Assembly (NCBI RefSeq): GCF_902497775.2
Contig: NZ_OZ024668.1
Span: 2,193,826 to 2,257,825, forward strand
DNA length: 64,000 nucleotides
Source: Pseudomonas fluorescens
Lineage (GTDB): Bacteria; Pseudomonadota; Gammaproteobacteria; Pseudomonadales; Pseudomonadaceae
Reading direction: 5' to 3'
Part shown: positions 27,428-35,004 of the stretch, piece after piece
Position numbering within the stretch: position 1 is the stretch's first letter
Layout: each line of letters begins with the position of its first letter
The notes under the pieces: generated by a model
The model's input: only the letters and a program-made list of their open reading frames with translations
Databases searched by the model: none
Told to the model about the DNA's origin: nothing
Program-made: the position numbers and the translations under genes

Positions 27428-27489
27428 GGCCTCGGCCCCTTCCAGATCATCCAGGCCATGTAGAGCGGGGCGGCGATGGGTAGGATCAT
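27424..27489 (-). CDS. Possible 21-residue membrane peptide
   Basis: MILPIAAPLYMAWMIWKGPRP: a single hydrophobic helix with a basic end. Both ends overlap neighbours as ATGA (27486-27489 with the ASCH gene stop, 27424-27427 with the next start). The double coupling favours real translation, but the length alone gives little support. Confidence 0.4.
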   Translation of the reverse strand: MILPIAAPLYMAWMIWKGPRP

Positions 27490-27860
27490 GGCATCAGCTC
27501 CTTCGGCACGTCGAAGAACCCCAGCCGGCCCTTTAGCGGGATGAAGGGGAGAGGCTTGGGGTCGTGCAGCGCGAATGCCTTGTCTCCCGTGTACCAAGGT
27601 GATTTGCTGTGATCGACTGAATCCACAAGCTCAACTGAGCCGATGATTCCACCGCGCATCATGTCGTCACGATCGGGCATTGGCAGGCCGCGCTCCGAAC
27701 AGAACAGCAGAGCCTGGGTGAACTCGTTGCTGGTCATGCCCTTAGACGCATGTACCAGAAACCGCCCGCGCAGCTTCGTGTGCCAGGTTCGGTTCTCGAT
27801 GTCCTTACCACCGTGGATGATCAGCCAGGCCCATGGCTGCTTAATTGAAAGTGCTTTCAC
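27486..27860 (-). CDS. ASCH-domain protein
   Basis: A 124-residue protein with the ASCH/PUA-like fold: the start MKALSIKQPWAWLIIHGGKDIENR and the later HASKG and GSVELVD segments are typical. ASCH domains are thought to bind RNA or modified nucleotides and are frequent in phages. The gene overlaps the preceding lipoprotein gene by four bases (27857-27860) in the minus-strand early cluster. Confidence 0.8.
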   Translation of the reverse strand: MKALSIKQPWAWLIIHGGKDIENRTWHTKLRGRFLVHASKGMTSNEFTQALLFCSERGLPMPDRDDMMRGGIIGSVELVDSVDHSKSPWYTGDKAFALHDPKPLPFIPLKGRLGFFDVPKELMP

Positions 27861-28207
27861 AGCTCATACCTCTCATCAATCCAGCGCCCAGGCGCCAGTG
27901 CGGGTGTAGGTTCGGGTTGGGTTTCGTGCCGGGAGAGCTGGCGCTCGGTGCGGTGAGCGCCCCCAGGCACCCCCTTTTGAGGGTCGCAGCCCTTGCCGCA
28001 GTCCTCGCTCCAGGCCGTAGTGCCCGAGCAGTTCGTGAAGTACTTGTTGCTTCCGCTGTCGAGAAAGCGGTAGACGGTGCAGCCGTCGACAGTGAAAAGC
28101 TTGTCGACCTTGTATGTACCGGCGACGACGGTGGCGGCGGGCTTGTCAGGCTCCCGGCAGCCGGCCAGGGTGGCCAGCAGCAGGAGGCAGAGGGCGAGGC
28201 GGGTCAT
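27857..28207 (-). CDS. DUF4884-type phage lipoprotein
   Basis: A 116-residue predicted lipoprotein: signal peptide with lipobox LATLAGC (Cys 17), then YKVDKLFTVDGCTVYRFLDSG and YFTNC, the pattern I associate with DUF4884. The tail is Pro/Glu-rich. It overlaps both neighbours by four bases. A surface lipoprotein in the early region could be expressed in the lysogen, but function is unknown. Confidence 0.7.
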   Translation of the reverse strand: MTRLALCLLLLATLAGCREPDKPAATVVAGTYKVDKLFTVDGCTVYRFLDSGSNKYFTNCSGTTAWSEDCGKGCDPQKGVPGGAHRTERQLSRHETQPEPTPALAPGRWIDERYEL

Positions 28208-28527
28208 GGCTGCACCTCGCGCAGCTGCTTGTAATAGTCACCTGCCGGCCCGGCATAGCGCAGGGCGTCCGTCACGTTCATCCAGCCAAGGGTTTTGGCG
28301 AGCGTCCATACCTCGTCGTAGAGTTCGGCCTTGCGCTTCTCCATGTCCATCTGGTGCGCCTCATGGTGCGCAGCCAGCGCCTTGATGCAGCGCTTGCAGG
28401 TCACCATGCCTTCCTTTGTGGTGAAGTCGCCTTCGATCAGACTGGTGCCGCAGAAAACGTACTCGTCTCCGTCATCTTGTGGCGCACCTGATCCGCCGAA
28501 GGTGAAGTGTGTTTTCCGCCTGTTCAT
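28204..28527 (-). CDS. Phage hypothetical protein (107 aa) with a cysteine pair motif
   Basis: N-terminal Gly/Asp-rich part, then EYVFCGTSLIEGDFTTKEGMVTCKRC, a possible zinc-binding C...CxxC arrangement, followed by a helical C-terminus. Overlaps neighbours by four bases at each end, so it belongs to the coupled minus-strand operon. No family recognised. Confidence 0.65.
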   Translation of the reverse strand: MNRRKTHFTFGGSGAPQDDGDEYVFCGTSLIEGDFTTKEGMVTCKRCIKALAAHHEAHQMDMEKRKAELYDEVWTLAKTLGWMNVTDALRYAGPAGDYYKQLREVQP

Positions 28528-28850
28528 GACGCCACCTCACGCCGCGCCCACCAGCACACAGGGCCGTCATCGGTGTCGTGGATCGCCAGGCAGAACCAGT
28601 CACCACCACTGGGCCGTTCAGGCTCCCAGTAGCTGCAATCCGGGTCATGACTTTCGAAGTACCGGTTAGCGATCGCCTCGTCAGCATATTCCAGGCTGAC
28701 CATGCAGACCTGCAGGCCCTGCTCGGCAATCCAGGCCTTGCACTTGTCGCCATCACCCTCGTCGAAGTCGGGAAGGTCCGGATGCTGGAACATCCCATTT
28801 TCGTCGCGCACGACCGGCGCCGGCTGGATCAGCTTGATTTCTTCAGGCAT
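28524..28850 (-). CDS. Phage hypothetical protein (108 aa)
   Basis: Acidic protein starting MPEEIKLIQPAPVVRDENG and rich in Trp/Cys near the end (DPDCSYWEPER, FCLAIHDTDDGPVCWW). ATG 28850 is chosen because AAGGA lies seven bases upstream; the frame is open to 28940 without a better site. Overlaps the next gene by four bases. Confidence 0.65.
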   Translation of the reverse strand: MPEEIKLIQPAPVVRDENGMFQHPDLPDFDEGDGDKCKAWIAEQGLQVCMVSLEYADEAIANRYFESHDPDCSYWEPERPSGGDWFCLAIHDTDDGPVCWWARREVAS

Positions 28851-28936
28851 GACGATTCCTTGGCCGCCATATCGCGGCTGTTCAATAGAGGGGAGAGGGG
28901 TTAAAGCTGGGGTGGAGTACAAATGTACTCCCTTGG

Positions 28937-29911
28937 TCAAGCTTGAGCCTTTGCCACGAGCACGCCCTTGTGGGTGCTGCTACCGTCGATGGCCATCGAG
29001 GTCACGAAGTAGTGGTTCTTCTTCCGGTTGTAGATGATCTCTTCGCGCGGCGTACCTGGGTTGATGATCAGCCGGGCCTGCGCGCAGATGAAACCGCCGG
29101 CTACCGTGAAGCTGAGCCAGTCGCCTTCCTGGATCTGGCCTGGCGCTGTGATCGGCTGCCATGGGCCGCGCTCAACCGGCGCGCTCGGCTCTGCGCTGGC
29201 GGATAGGATTTCGGTAATCCGATCCAGGGTGGCTTGCCCGAAGAAATTTCGCGCGTCAGCATCGCCTATCGCTTCACGAAGCAGCACATCCAGCTCGGCC
29301 AATTTGGCGCGGAGCTTTTCAATCTCGCAATTCGCTTCAATAACTTGGGCGCGCAGGGTGTCGCATTCAGCCATCCAGTGATCGCGCTGCTTTTCGGTTT
29401 GCTGGTTCAGTGCTTCCAGCGACTTTACGTGGCCATTGTGCAGCCGCTCAACCTCGCCAACATCGGCGTGGGTATACAGTTTCCTTGCTTCACGAATAAT
29501 CCCGCGCGGATTGGGCCCGGGATTTTCGATAGTCTTTCTGTAATCCTCCTCCGTGCAGTCAACCCAATGCCTCCATTGCGATCCCTCATTAACCGTCTTG
29601 CACCGCCGCTGATACGCCACCGGCTCGCCCCGGCTTTGCACTGGGGGGTGGCGGTAGACGGGAGTCAGCTCGATGCCTTCCGCCCTGAGGTCGTGCGCAT
29701 GATCTGGGCAGGCGGTGTATTCCTTCCCATCTTCGTAGGTCCAACCCACCGGCTCGCCCTGGTGCTGGGCGGCTGGCTGGGCGAGAAGGGCGCTCAACTT
29801 TTCAGCCAAGCTCCACCCCATAGACCTTGCACCTTTTACCATCTCGACAACATCGGCACGCGGCACGCTGACCATCTGTTCGGTGTTGCTGGATCGGTTT
29901 TCTGTGGGCAT
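28937..29911 (-). CDS. Phage hypothetical protein with coiled coil (324 aa)
   Basis: The N-terminal part resembles variable ead/Ea22-like early phage proteins (EPVGWTYEDGKEY, EPVAYQRRCK tyrosine/tryptophan segments repeated). A coiled coil is likely at about residues 160-215 (VERLHNGHVKSLEALNQQTEKQ onwards). The C-terminal domain (GDWLSFTVAGGFICAQARLI) is separate. Such proteins are mosaic in temperate phages; function unknown. Confidence 0.68.
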   Translation of the reverse strand: MPTENRSSNTEQMVSVPRADVVEMVKGARSMGWSLAEKLSALLAQPAAQHQGEPVGWTYEDGKEYTACPDHAHDLRAEGIELTPVYRHPPVQSRGEPVAYQRRCKTVNEGSQWRHWVDCTEEDYRKTIENPGPNPRGIIREARKLYTHADVGEVERLHNGHVKSLEALNQQTEKQRDHWMAECDTLRAQVIEANCEIEKLRAKLAELDVLLREAIGDADARNFFGQATLDRITEILSASAEPSAPVERGPWQPITAPGQIQEGDWLSFTVAGGFICAQARLIINPGTPREEIIYNRKKNHYFVTSMAIDGSSTHKGVLVAKAQA

Positions 29912-29963
29912 GGGGATACCTCTGCAAAGCTATGCTCTGCTGATGGTTGATGGGAGAGGGAAA

Positions 29964-30350
29964 ATGGATCTTCAGCGACAAGCAACATTCCGAAAGCAGG
30001 CATGGCTCGACTACACCGGGGTGACAGCTTTGCTGCTGATCGCTGTAGCGGTGCCTGTCCTGTCTTTCCTCGAGGCTGCCCGTCCAATCGGTGAGCCACT
30101 GGGCGTTTGGTTCCAGCGCAGCGGCGCCATCACAACCGTGTTCTCAATGTTCGCCGCAGCCCTTATCAAGGTTCTCGTGGCCAGGCTGCATGTCCCGGGT
30201 ACTTGGGGTGACGATGATGGATGCGCAGTCCTGGATCAGTTCAAGGCGCGTCTGGATGTGGCCAATAAAACGTCCTTCGTGCTCATTGTTGTCGGCACGA
30301 TTGTGTGGGGGTATGGGGACGTGATCATCAACAACCTGCTGGCGATGTGA
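29964..30350 (+). CDS. Phage membrane protein on the opposite strand (128 aa)
   Basis: Three hydrophobic segments (about residues 17-35, 52-72 and 103-125) in a 128-residue protein. ATG 29964 follows GAGGG; earlier in-frame ATGs (29883, 29943) lack a good site. It is the only forward gene between the integrase and the methylase, flanked closely on both sides by minus-strand genes. This is the arrangement of a moron; exclusion of superinfecting phage is one possible role, not shown by sequence. Confidence 0.62.
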   Translation: MDLQRQATFRKQAWLDYTGVTALLLIAVAVPVLSFLEAARPIGEPLGVWFQRSGAITTVFSMFAAALIKVLVARLHVPGTWGDDDGCAVLDQFKARLDVANKTSFVLIVVGTIVWGYGDVIINNLLAM

Positions 30351-30355
30351 AGGGC

Positions 30356-31279
30356 TCAGGCGGCTTTCATCAGGGCTTCGATCACTCGCTGTCCAGCCAG
30401 CGGCGGCACGGCGTTGCCGGCCATGTGCATGGTCAGCCGATGGTTATCCGGGCGCAGGGTGTCGGCCGGGAAAGACATTGCGGCCAGGGCCTCGTCGGCG
30501 CTGAGCATTCGCATCTGGTCGCCATCGACCAAGGCCCAGCGGTCCAGGGTGGTGATGGTGCCGATCGGCCGGTTGATGTCGCGCCCGGTGGTGCCAGAGC
30601 CTTTGCCGTAGTAAGGCATGATGAATCGCTCACCGAAGCGGGCCCGGCCATTGCGAACCCGGTCGAGCGTGGCCTGGGCCCTGCCTGGCTTCTCGATCTG
30701 CGACCAGCGTCCGGCGTCGAAGTCGAGGAAGCTGGCGGCTGGTACATGCTGGTGCCGGTGCAGCTCGAGCATCAGCGGTGCTTTGCTGCGGGTCAGGACC
30801 AGGAACAGCCGCACGCGGTGCTGCGGCACGCCAAGGTCGGCACAGTCCACGACATGCGGTGCGACCTGGTAGCCCAGCGCCTGCACCGCAGCGAGCCAAG
30901 CCGGGTAGAGAGCCCAGTCCATAAACTCTTGAACGTTCTCGATCAGTCCTGCCTCGGGCTGGTGGAACTCCAGTGCTGACACGACGGCCCAGGCTGTCGA
31001 GCGGGATGAGTCGTGCTGCGGATTGCCGGACTTCTTGCCCCGAGCCTTCGAGTGCCCCTGGCAGCATGGGGAGGCCAGCAGCAAGTCGTGTGCTGGCACT
31101 TGCTCCCATCGGGCCTGGTGCAGGTCCTGGCAAACGTGCTCAGCATGAGGGTGATTGGCGGCGTGCCACTTCACGGCCTCAGGCCAATGATTGGCAGCCC
31201 AAACCACTTTAACACCCGCTTTCCGCGCGCCAGTACTCCATCCGCCGAAACCGGAGAACAGGTCGATTGCTTTTGTCAT
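30356..31279 (-). CDS. C5 cytosine DNA methyltransferase
   Basis: A 307-residue Dcm-type methylase: SAM motif I AIDLFSGFGGWSTGA, catalytic motif IV ASPCCQGHS (two adjacent Cys in place of the usual single PCQ), motif VI ENVQEF, motif VIII QHRVRLF, a target-recognition region about 190-235, motif IX RPIGTITT and motif X AGNAVPP. All catalytic parts seem intact. No restriction endonuclease gene is adjacent, so it probably protects or marks phage DNA. Confidence 0.93.
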   Translation of the reverse strand: MTKAIDLFSGFGGWSTGARKAGVKVVWAANHWPEAVKWHAANHPHAEHVCQDLHQARWEQVPAHDLLLASPCCQGHSKARGKKSGNPQHDSSRSTAWAVVSALEFHQPEAGLIENVQEFMDWALYPAWLAAVQALGYQVAPHVVDCADLGVPQHRVRLFLVLTRSKAPLMLELHRHQHVPAASFLDFDAGRWSQIEKPGRAQATLDRVRNGRARFGERFIMPYYGKGSGTTGRDINRPIGTITTLDRWALVDGDQMRMLSADEALAAMSFPADTLRPDNHRLTMHMAGNAVPPLAGQRVIEALMKAA

Positions 31280-31294
31280 TGATGATTCCTTGGG

Positions 31295-31588
31295 TCAGGC
31301 GACTTTGGCGATGTCGTGGGCGTAGTCGGTCCACCCGATTCTTGGCATTTTGGTTTTGGGGTTGATCACCGGTTTGCCTTTGGCATCGGTGATCTCGCAC
31401 TTGGCCCTGATACGCAGATCGCGGCACTTGCCGGTCTTCCTCGCAAGCTCCATGAACTGCTGCGCGTACTGCGGTGCGTCGAACATCTGGCTCAGCTGCT
31501 TCACCTTCTCGCCGGCCATGATCTTGGCCGCCTGCTGCTCGACGGCCAGATTCCACTCAGCCTGGGTCAGCTCCAGGGGGGCAGCCAC
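31295..31588 (-). CDS. Phage hypothetical protein (97 aa)
   Basis: Helical protein (LTQAEWNLAVEQQAAKIMAGEKVKQ) with a basic C-terminal half (CRDLRIRAKCEITDAKGKPV). No family recognised. It lies 15 bases upstream of the methylase gene on the same strand and its start is overlapped by the 40-residue frame. Confidence 0.6.
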   Translation of the reverse strand: MAAPLELTQAEWNLAVEQQAAKIMAGEKVKQLSQMFDAPQYAQQFMELARKTGKCRDLRIRAKCEITDAKGKPVINPKTKMPRIGWTDYAHDIAKVA

Positions 31589-31679
31589 CTTTACCGCTTG
31601 GCTTGGTGGTCTTGACGGTCTTCCTGGCCTTAGCCAGCGCTACGTCGGCGGTCATGCCGAAGACTGCGAATGTGCTCAT
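31557..31679 (-). CDS. Small phage protein (40 aa)
   Basis: MSTFAVFGMTADVALAKARKT and a Lys/Gly/Pro-rich end. The ribosome binding site GGAG stands seven bases before ATG 31679 inside a leader (plus-strand catggttatctccaggca) that recurs before the gene at 32638. Overlaps the next gene by 32 bases. Function unknown. Confidence 0.5.
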   Translation of the reverse strand: MSTFAVFGMTADVALAKARKTVKTTKPSGKGGCPPGADPG

Positions 31680-31776
31680 GGTTATCTCCAGGCAGCCACC
31701 GGCCTTGCCGGGGTGGCGTGATTCGTTGAAGTGGGGAGGCGCTATGCTGAGTAGATACCTGCGTGAGGGCTCTCAG

Positions 31777-31974
31777 ATGGCCAAGTGCAAAAAGTGTGAT
31801 GCAGAGCTTCGGTTTGATCTGGACGACACGAAGGATCAGATCGAGGTGATTTGCCCGAAATGCGGCGCCCGGCATGCAATCCGCTGGGTAGCTTCATCGC
31901 CACTAATCCCTGGGGCGCAGTTCGAGGTTCAGTTGATTGACGGCAGAGGTGGCAACGATCACGGCAACGGCTGA
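31777..31974 (+). CDS. Zinc-ribbon protein (65 aa)
   Basis: MAKCKKCDAELRF, then VICPKCGARHAIRW: two CxxC knuckles form a zinc ribbon. ATG 31777 has GAGGG seven bases upstream; ATG 31744 would add 11 residues and also has a GGAGG. It diverges from the 40-residue gene and is followed by a copy of the recurrent hairpin. Com-like regulators have this size, but the role is unknown. Confidence 0.6.
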   Translation: MAKCKKCDAELRFDLDDTKDQIEVICPKCGARHAIRWVASSPLIPGAQFEVQLIDGRGGNDHGNG

Positions 31975-31976
31975 GT

Positions 31977-31992
31977 CGCTGGCGGGCAGCGC
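31977..31992. repeat. Recurrent hairpin, copy 1
   Basis: CGCTG-gcggg-CAGCG, three bases after the stop of the zinc-ribbon gene and just before the 3' end of the convergent gene at 32000. One of five copies in 31.9-35.0 kb. Confidence 0.7.
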
Positions 31993-31999
31993 GGGAGGG

Positions 32000-32638
32000 T
32001 CAGGCGGCCGACTGTTCGGCTATGAAGTGGTCCCAGGCGGCTTTATCCCCCTGTGCTACATACCACTTCAGATCGGTGTCATCCTCGGCTTCGCTTACCG
32101 AGCCTCCGTATTGCGCGCCGGGGAACATGAATTTCGCCCTGTTGCCGCACCACGGGTATCCGCCGGTGAATTCGGTGAAAGTGACGCCAGGGCGGACAGC
32201 TACGACCCGCTCCTTGAATGCTTCAAACTTGGCATTGCGAGCGGTGACTTCGGCTTCGTGCCCTGCCTTGCAACCCGCAGAGCAGTAGACGACGCGGCCG
32301 TCGAATACCAAGTCCAGCGGGATGTCGGAATCTGTCTCTTCGTCCCAATAACTAGCATCGCTGTCGCATCTGATGCCGCAGTGGTTGCAGTCGAACCACC
32401 AGCCTGCATCGATGTAGGCCTTAGCCGGAATGAACCGCTGATCGGCGTACTGGTCGGCCCACTGAGCACGGCGGCATGACACCGCCCCGATGTCCGTGCC
32501 TATCTCATCCGCGCCCTGGCGCCGGGCCGCCGCGTTCGACGTGGCGAATTGGATCGTGGATTCTTCGGGATCGTCGGTTTCCACGGAGTAGGCCAGCACC
32601 TTGCGGGGCGCAGGTTCTGCGTTTGGATTTTTGCTCAT
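32000..32638 (-). CDS. Phage hypothetical protein (212 aa) with zinc-finger-like cysteines
   Basis: A mixed-charge protein with WWFDCNHCGIRC and VVYCSAGCKAGHE, together a likely treble-clef/zinc-finger region about residues 80-130. The C-terminus (GGYPWCGNRAKFMFPGAQYG, DLKWYVAQGDKAAWDHF) is distinct. It is transcribed from the divergent spacer at 32639-32764 and has the GGAGATAACC leader shared with the 31679 gene. Function unknown. Confidence 0.68.
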   Translation of the reverse strand: MSKNPNAEPAPRKVLAYSVETDDPEESTIQFATSNAAARRQGADEIGTDIGAVSCRRAQWADQYADQRFIPAKAYIDAGWWFDCNHCGIRCDSDASYWDEETDSDIPLDLVFDGRVVYCSAGCKAGHEAEVTARNAKFEAFKERVVAVRPGVTFTEFTGGYPWCGNRAKFMFPGAQYGGSVSEAEDDTDLKWYVAQGDKAAWDHFIAEQSAA

Positions 32639-32764
32639 GGTTATCTCCAGGCAGGCGCCGCCCTCGCCAGGGTGGCGTATTCAAAAAAGAGAGTGGGGCC
32701 GCTAGTCAGCAGCCACCGACTAGTGTTTTATGTGCTGGCAATCTAATGCCCAGGAGAAAAGCAG

Positions 32765-33034
32765 ATGACGGATACCATAGATCACAAGTCAGGCCGAACG
32801 ATCGACGCCGACGTTGTAGCGGCAGGCGCCGGTACCGCCACGCTGATAACTCTGGCGATTCAGAACAAAGAAGCAATTGCAGCAGCGGGCTCTGCCGTGA
32901 TTGGAGTGGCTGTTGCCAACCCGAAGATCACAGCGTCTGTCGCTGCGGCCGCGACCGTGGGCTATGGAATTTACCGACTCACTCAGCCCGGTACCAAAAT
33001 CGAGTTTGGCAAGTTCAAGTACGAGCGGAAGTAA
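32765..33034 (+). CDS. Phage hypothetical protein (89 aa), Ala/Gly-rich
   Basis: Low-complexity Ala/Val/Gly-rich middle (about residues 17-70) that may form one or two membrane helices, with a basic end FGKFKYERK. AGGAG lies upstream of ATG 32765. Followed 23 bases later by a hairpin copy. No family recognised. Confidence 0.55.
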   Translation: MTDTIDHKSGRTIDADVVAAGAGTATLITLAIQNKEAIAAAGSAVIGVAVANPKITASVAAAATVGYGIYRLTQPGTKIEFGKFKYERK

Positions 33035-33057
33035 TTGAGGAGTTTAACTGACCTGTG

Positions 33058-33074
33058 GCGCTGGCGGGCAGCGC
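33058..33074. repeat. Recurrent hairpin, copy 2
   Basis: GCGCTG-gcggg-CAGCGC, a perfect 6-bp stem after the 89-residue gene and before a TATAAA-like element at 33107-33112 and the lipoprotein gene. Confidence 0.75.
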
Positions 33075-33140
33075 TGAGTGGTCTTTGCGACGCGGGCCGA
33101 GGTTTGCTATAAATCCCGGCCACTTCAACGGAATGAGCTC

Positions 33141-33365
33141 ATGTCTCTGAAATCCCTCCTCTTTATTTCCCTCGTAGCAGCCTCTGCAGCCATTTCGGCT
33201 GGCTGCAAAGAAGACGCCGTCGACACCGCCGCCTACGAGCCGACTACCGAACACTGCCAGCCTGACTACCTGAAAACGCTGCCAGACAACAAGGCTCGCG
33301 AAGACCTGGTTGAGAAGTGCATGACCGGTGGCTCGTACAAGAAGTCAGAGCCGAAGACCTGGTAA
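33141..33365 (+). CDS. Small lipoprotein (possible entry-exclusion/TrbK-like)
   Basis: 74 residues with a lipoprotein signal (SLVAASAAISAGC, lipobox SAGC). The mature part has EHCQPDYLKTLP and a terminal EKCMTGGSYKKSEPKTW, which resembles TrbK-type entry-exclusion lipoproteins by eye. If right, it could block entry of related DNA in the lysogen; this is a weak inference. The region before it carries a hairpin copy and a TATAAA-like -10, so it may have its own promoter. Confidence 0.55.
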   Translation: MSLKSLLFISLVAASAAISAGCKEDAVDTAAYEPTTEHCQPDYLKTLPDNKAREDLVEKCMTGGSYKKSEPKTW

Positions 33366-33423
33366 CCCATGCGCTTGGTCATTCAACGCCGCCTATCAGG
33401 GCGGCGTTTTCGTTTGCGGGGAA

Positions 33424-33442
33424 GGCGCTGGCGGGCAGCGCC
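33424..33442. repeat. Recurrent hairpin, copy 3
   Basis: GGCGCTG-gcggg-CAGCGCC, the most complete copy with a 7-bp stem, between the lipoprotein gene and the next forward gene. Confidence 0.75.
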
Positions 33443-33490
33443 GAAATGGGTTATTGCTTCCCTATAGGTCAATCCACTAAGGAGCGTGAG

Positions 33491-33787
33491 ATGAAGCGAC
33501 TACTGATAGGTGCTTTGCTGGCGGTGTCGGGCGCGGCCCAAGCTGGTATTCCGCTGGTGAACGCCACATGCCCAGGAAACATCGAGGTGCACGCCGACAA
33601 GGGTGGCCCGATCTACATCAATGGCAAGGAAGGCAAGCTGAAGAAGTTCAACGAGAACTACTTCGAAGCCAAGGGCAGCGATGTGACCATCTCGCTGTCG
33701 ATCAACCCTGATGGCTCGCCTGATGTCTCATATACCGGGAAAAACCGGGCCAATGGGATTTGCCAGGTGAAAAGCGAAGGCTCCTGA
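33491..33787 (+). CDS. Exported phage-encoded protein (98 aa)
   Basis: Signal peptide (RLLIGALLAVSGAAQA/G) followed by an 80-residue domain with two Cys (NATCPGNIEV and NGICQVKS) that probably pair, and beta-rich sequence. AGGAG precedes ATG 33491. It is a stand-alone forward gene between two hairpin copies, hence moron-like. Function unknown. Confidence 0.65.
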   Translation: MKRLLIGALLAVSGAAQAGIPLVNATCPGNIEVHADKGGPIYINGKEGKLKKFNENYFEAKGSDVTISLSINPDGSPDVSYTGKNRANGICQVKSEGS

Positions 33788-33788
33788 G

Positions 33789-33807
33789 GTGCTGGCGGGC
33801 AGCGCCG
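33789..33807. repeat. Recurrent hairpin, copy 4
   Basis: GTGCTG-gcggg-CAGCGC just after the stop of the exported-protein gene and ahead of the 3' end of the convergent gene (GGTCAGG junction). Confidence 0.7.
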
Positions 33808-33812
33808 GAGGG

Positions 33813-34451
33813 TCAGGGGCAGTTGTTCGCGCCGCAGTTGCGGCAGTCATTCAGGAACCGGCCATCCCAGCTGATGAAGCGTCCGCAACCCTGGCAATTG
33901 AGCATCGGCTCGCGGCGCTTGGCGACCTTGGGCGGCCTGGGCATCTTTATGCCTGCCACGCGTAGGGCAAGCTTGTGGTCGACGTTCTGGCGATGAACCA
34001 GGCGCCGGCGAATCTCCTCGATGTAGGCTGCTGGCCAGAAAACTCGCGTGCCCTGGCCGGCGTGATTGGCATACGTGAACTGGGCGTTTTCCAGATCCAT
34101 GCTGAGAGCCTGCTGCAGGTTCTCGGTCACCTTTCCGCGTTGCTCGCTAACCCAGTAGACATCGTTCCCGTTCCAGTCGCCTGGCACGTGCACGTAGACA
34201 TTGGTGCCGGCTTGGAGCCCAGCGACGCGCCGATCGTCATCCATCAGCTGGCAGTCGACGCCGTAGTGCGCCCTGGCGTCGATGTACTCCTTCGGCCAGG
34301 GGATATCAGTATCGCGGTGGCGGCATGCCTCCTCAAAGGTGAACAGCTCGGCCTGGTCCAGGTTGGTCACGTAGCCGCGGCCCTCCTTCGCCCAGAACAT
34401 CATGCCGTCGCCGACATGGCTGCGGCTGTCCTGCAAGTAGAACTGGCTCAT
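33813..34451 (-). CDS. Phage hypothetical protein (212 aa) with C-terminal zinc finger
   Basis: The C-terminus CQGCGRFISWDGRFLNDC followed by CGANNC is a zinc-finger-like module; the rest has aromatic segments (VYVHVPGDWNGNDVYWVSE). ATG 34451 (MSQFYLQ) is chosen since GGAGAAAGCC stands directly before it; the ATG at 34463 is the first part of that site. Its 5' leader is the duplicated 100-bp spacer. Function unknown. Confidence 0.68.
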   Translation of the reverse strand: MSQFYLQDSRSHVGDGMMFWAKEGRGYVTNLDQAELFTFEEACRHRDTDIPWPKEYIDARAHYGVDCQLMDDDRRVAGLQAGTNVYVHVPGDWNGNDVYWVSEQRGKVTENLQQALSMDLENAQFTYANHAGQGTRVFWPAAYIEEIRRRLVHRQNVDHKLALRVAGIKMPRPPKVAKRREPMLNCQGCGRFISWDGRFLNDCRNCGANNCP

Positions 34452-34546
34452 GGCTTTCTCCATGCATGCGCCGCCCTCCATGGCTGGATGCGGCATGGTG
34501 GCAATTAGGGTTGGGATGGGGTATTACGGGGGACCGGCATGGGGCT
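34448..34546. repeat. Duplicated divergent spacer, copy 1
   Basis: About 99 bases nearly identical to 35412-35510 (roughly seven differences, by eye). It includes the start and ribosome binding site of the minus gene and runs to just before the forward gene, so both divergent control regions were duplicated. Confidence 0.85.
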
Positions 34547-34565
34547 GGATCAAAAGGAACTTGAA

Positions 34566-34973
34566 ATGAATCACACAGCCAACGGGCCGTTTGAAATCAC
34601 ACTCAATCCGGAGCTCTTAAGCAGCACCGCTAAAGGAACTGGCCTTGGCCGAATGTCTCTAGACAAGCGATTTCATGGTGAGCTTGAAGCCACCAGTCAA
34701 GGTGAGATGCTGTCCTTCCGCAGCAGTGTTCAAGGTTCTGCCGGCTACGTTGCTATGGAAACTGTGCATGGAACCTTGCACGGTCGCAGCGGTAGCTTCG
34801 TACTTCAACACAGTTCGACTATGAATCGTGGGACACCCGTTCAGTCCATCACCGTCGTACCTGATTCCGGTACTGACGAGCTTTCCGGGCTAACTGGTAG
34901 CATGGTCATCACGATCACCGATGGGCAGCACTCATACAAATTTGACTACGCGTTACCGGATCATCAAATCTGA
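34566..34973 (+). CDS. DUF3224 family protein
   Basis: A 135-residue beta-rich protein with the DUF3224 features: GTGLGRMSLDKRFHGEL, MLSFRSSVQGSAGYVAME, GRSGSFVLQHSST and TGSMVIT. This family resembles allene-oxide-cyclase-like barrels and is usually chromosomal; function unknown. AAGGA lies upstream of ATG 34566 (ATG 34539 is an alternative). Lower GC than nearby capsid genes and a duplicated promoter region mark it as acquired cargo. Confidence 0.78.
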   Translation: MNHTANGPFEITLNPELLSSTAKGTGLGRMSLDKRFHGELEATSQGEMLSFRSSVQGSAGYVAMETVHGTLHGRSGSFVLQHSSTMNRGTPVQSITVVPDSGTDELSGLTGSMVITITDGQHSYKFDYALPDHQI

Positions 34974-34979
34974 TTTTCG

Positions 34980-34997
34980 TTGGCTGGCTGGCAGCGC
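34980..34997. repeat. Recurrent hairpin, copy 5 (degenerate)
   Basis: TTGGCTG-gctgg-CAGCGCA: the right half and the following AAGGTCAGGC match the other copies, the left arm has diverged. Follows the DUF3224 gene. Confidence 0.5.
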
Positions 34998-35004
34998 AGA
35001 AAGG

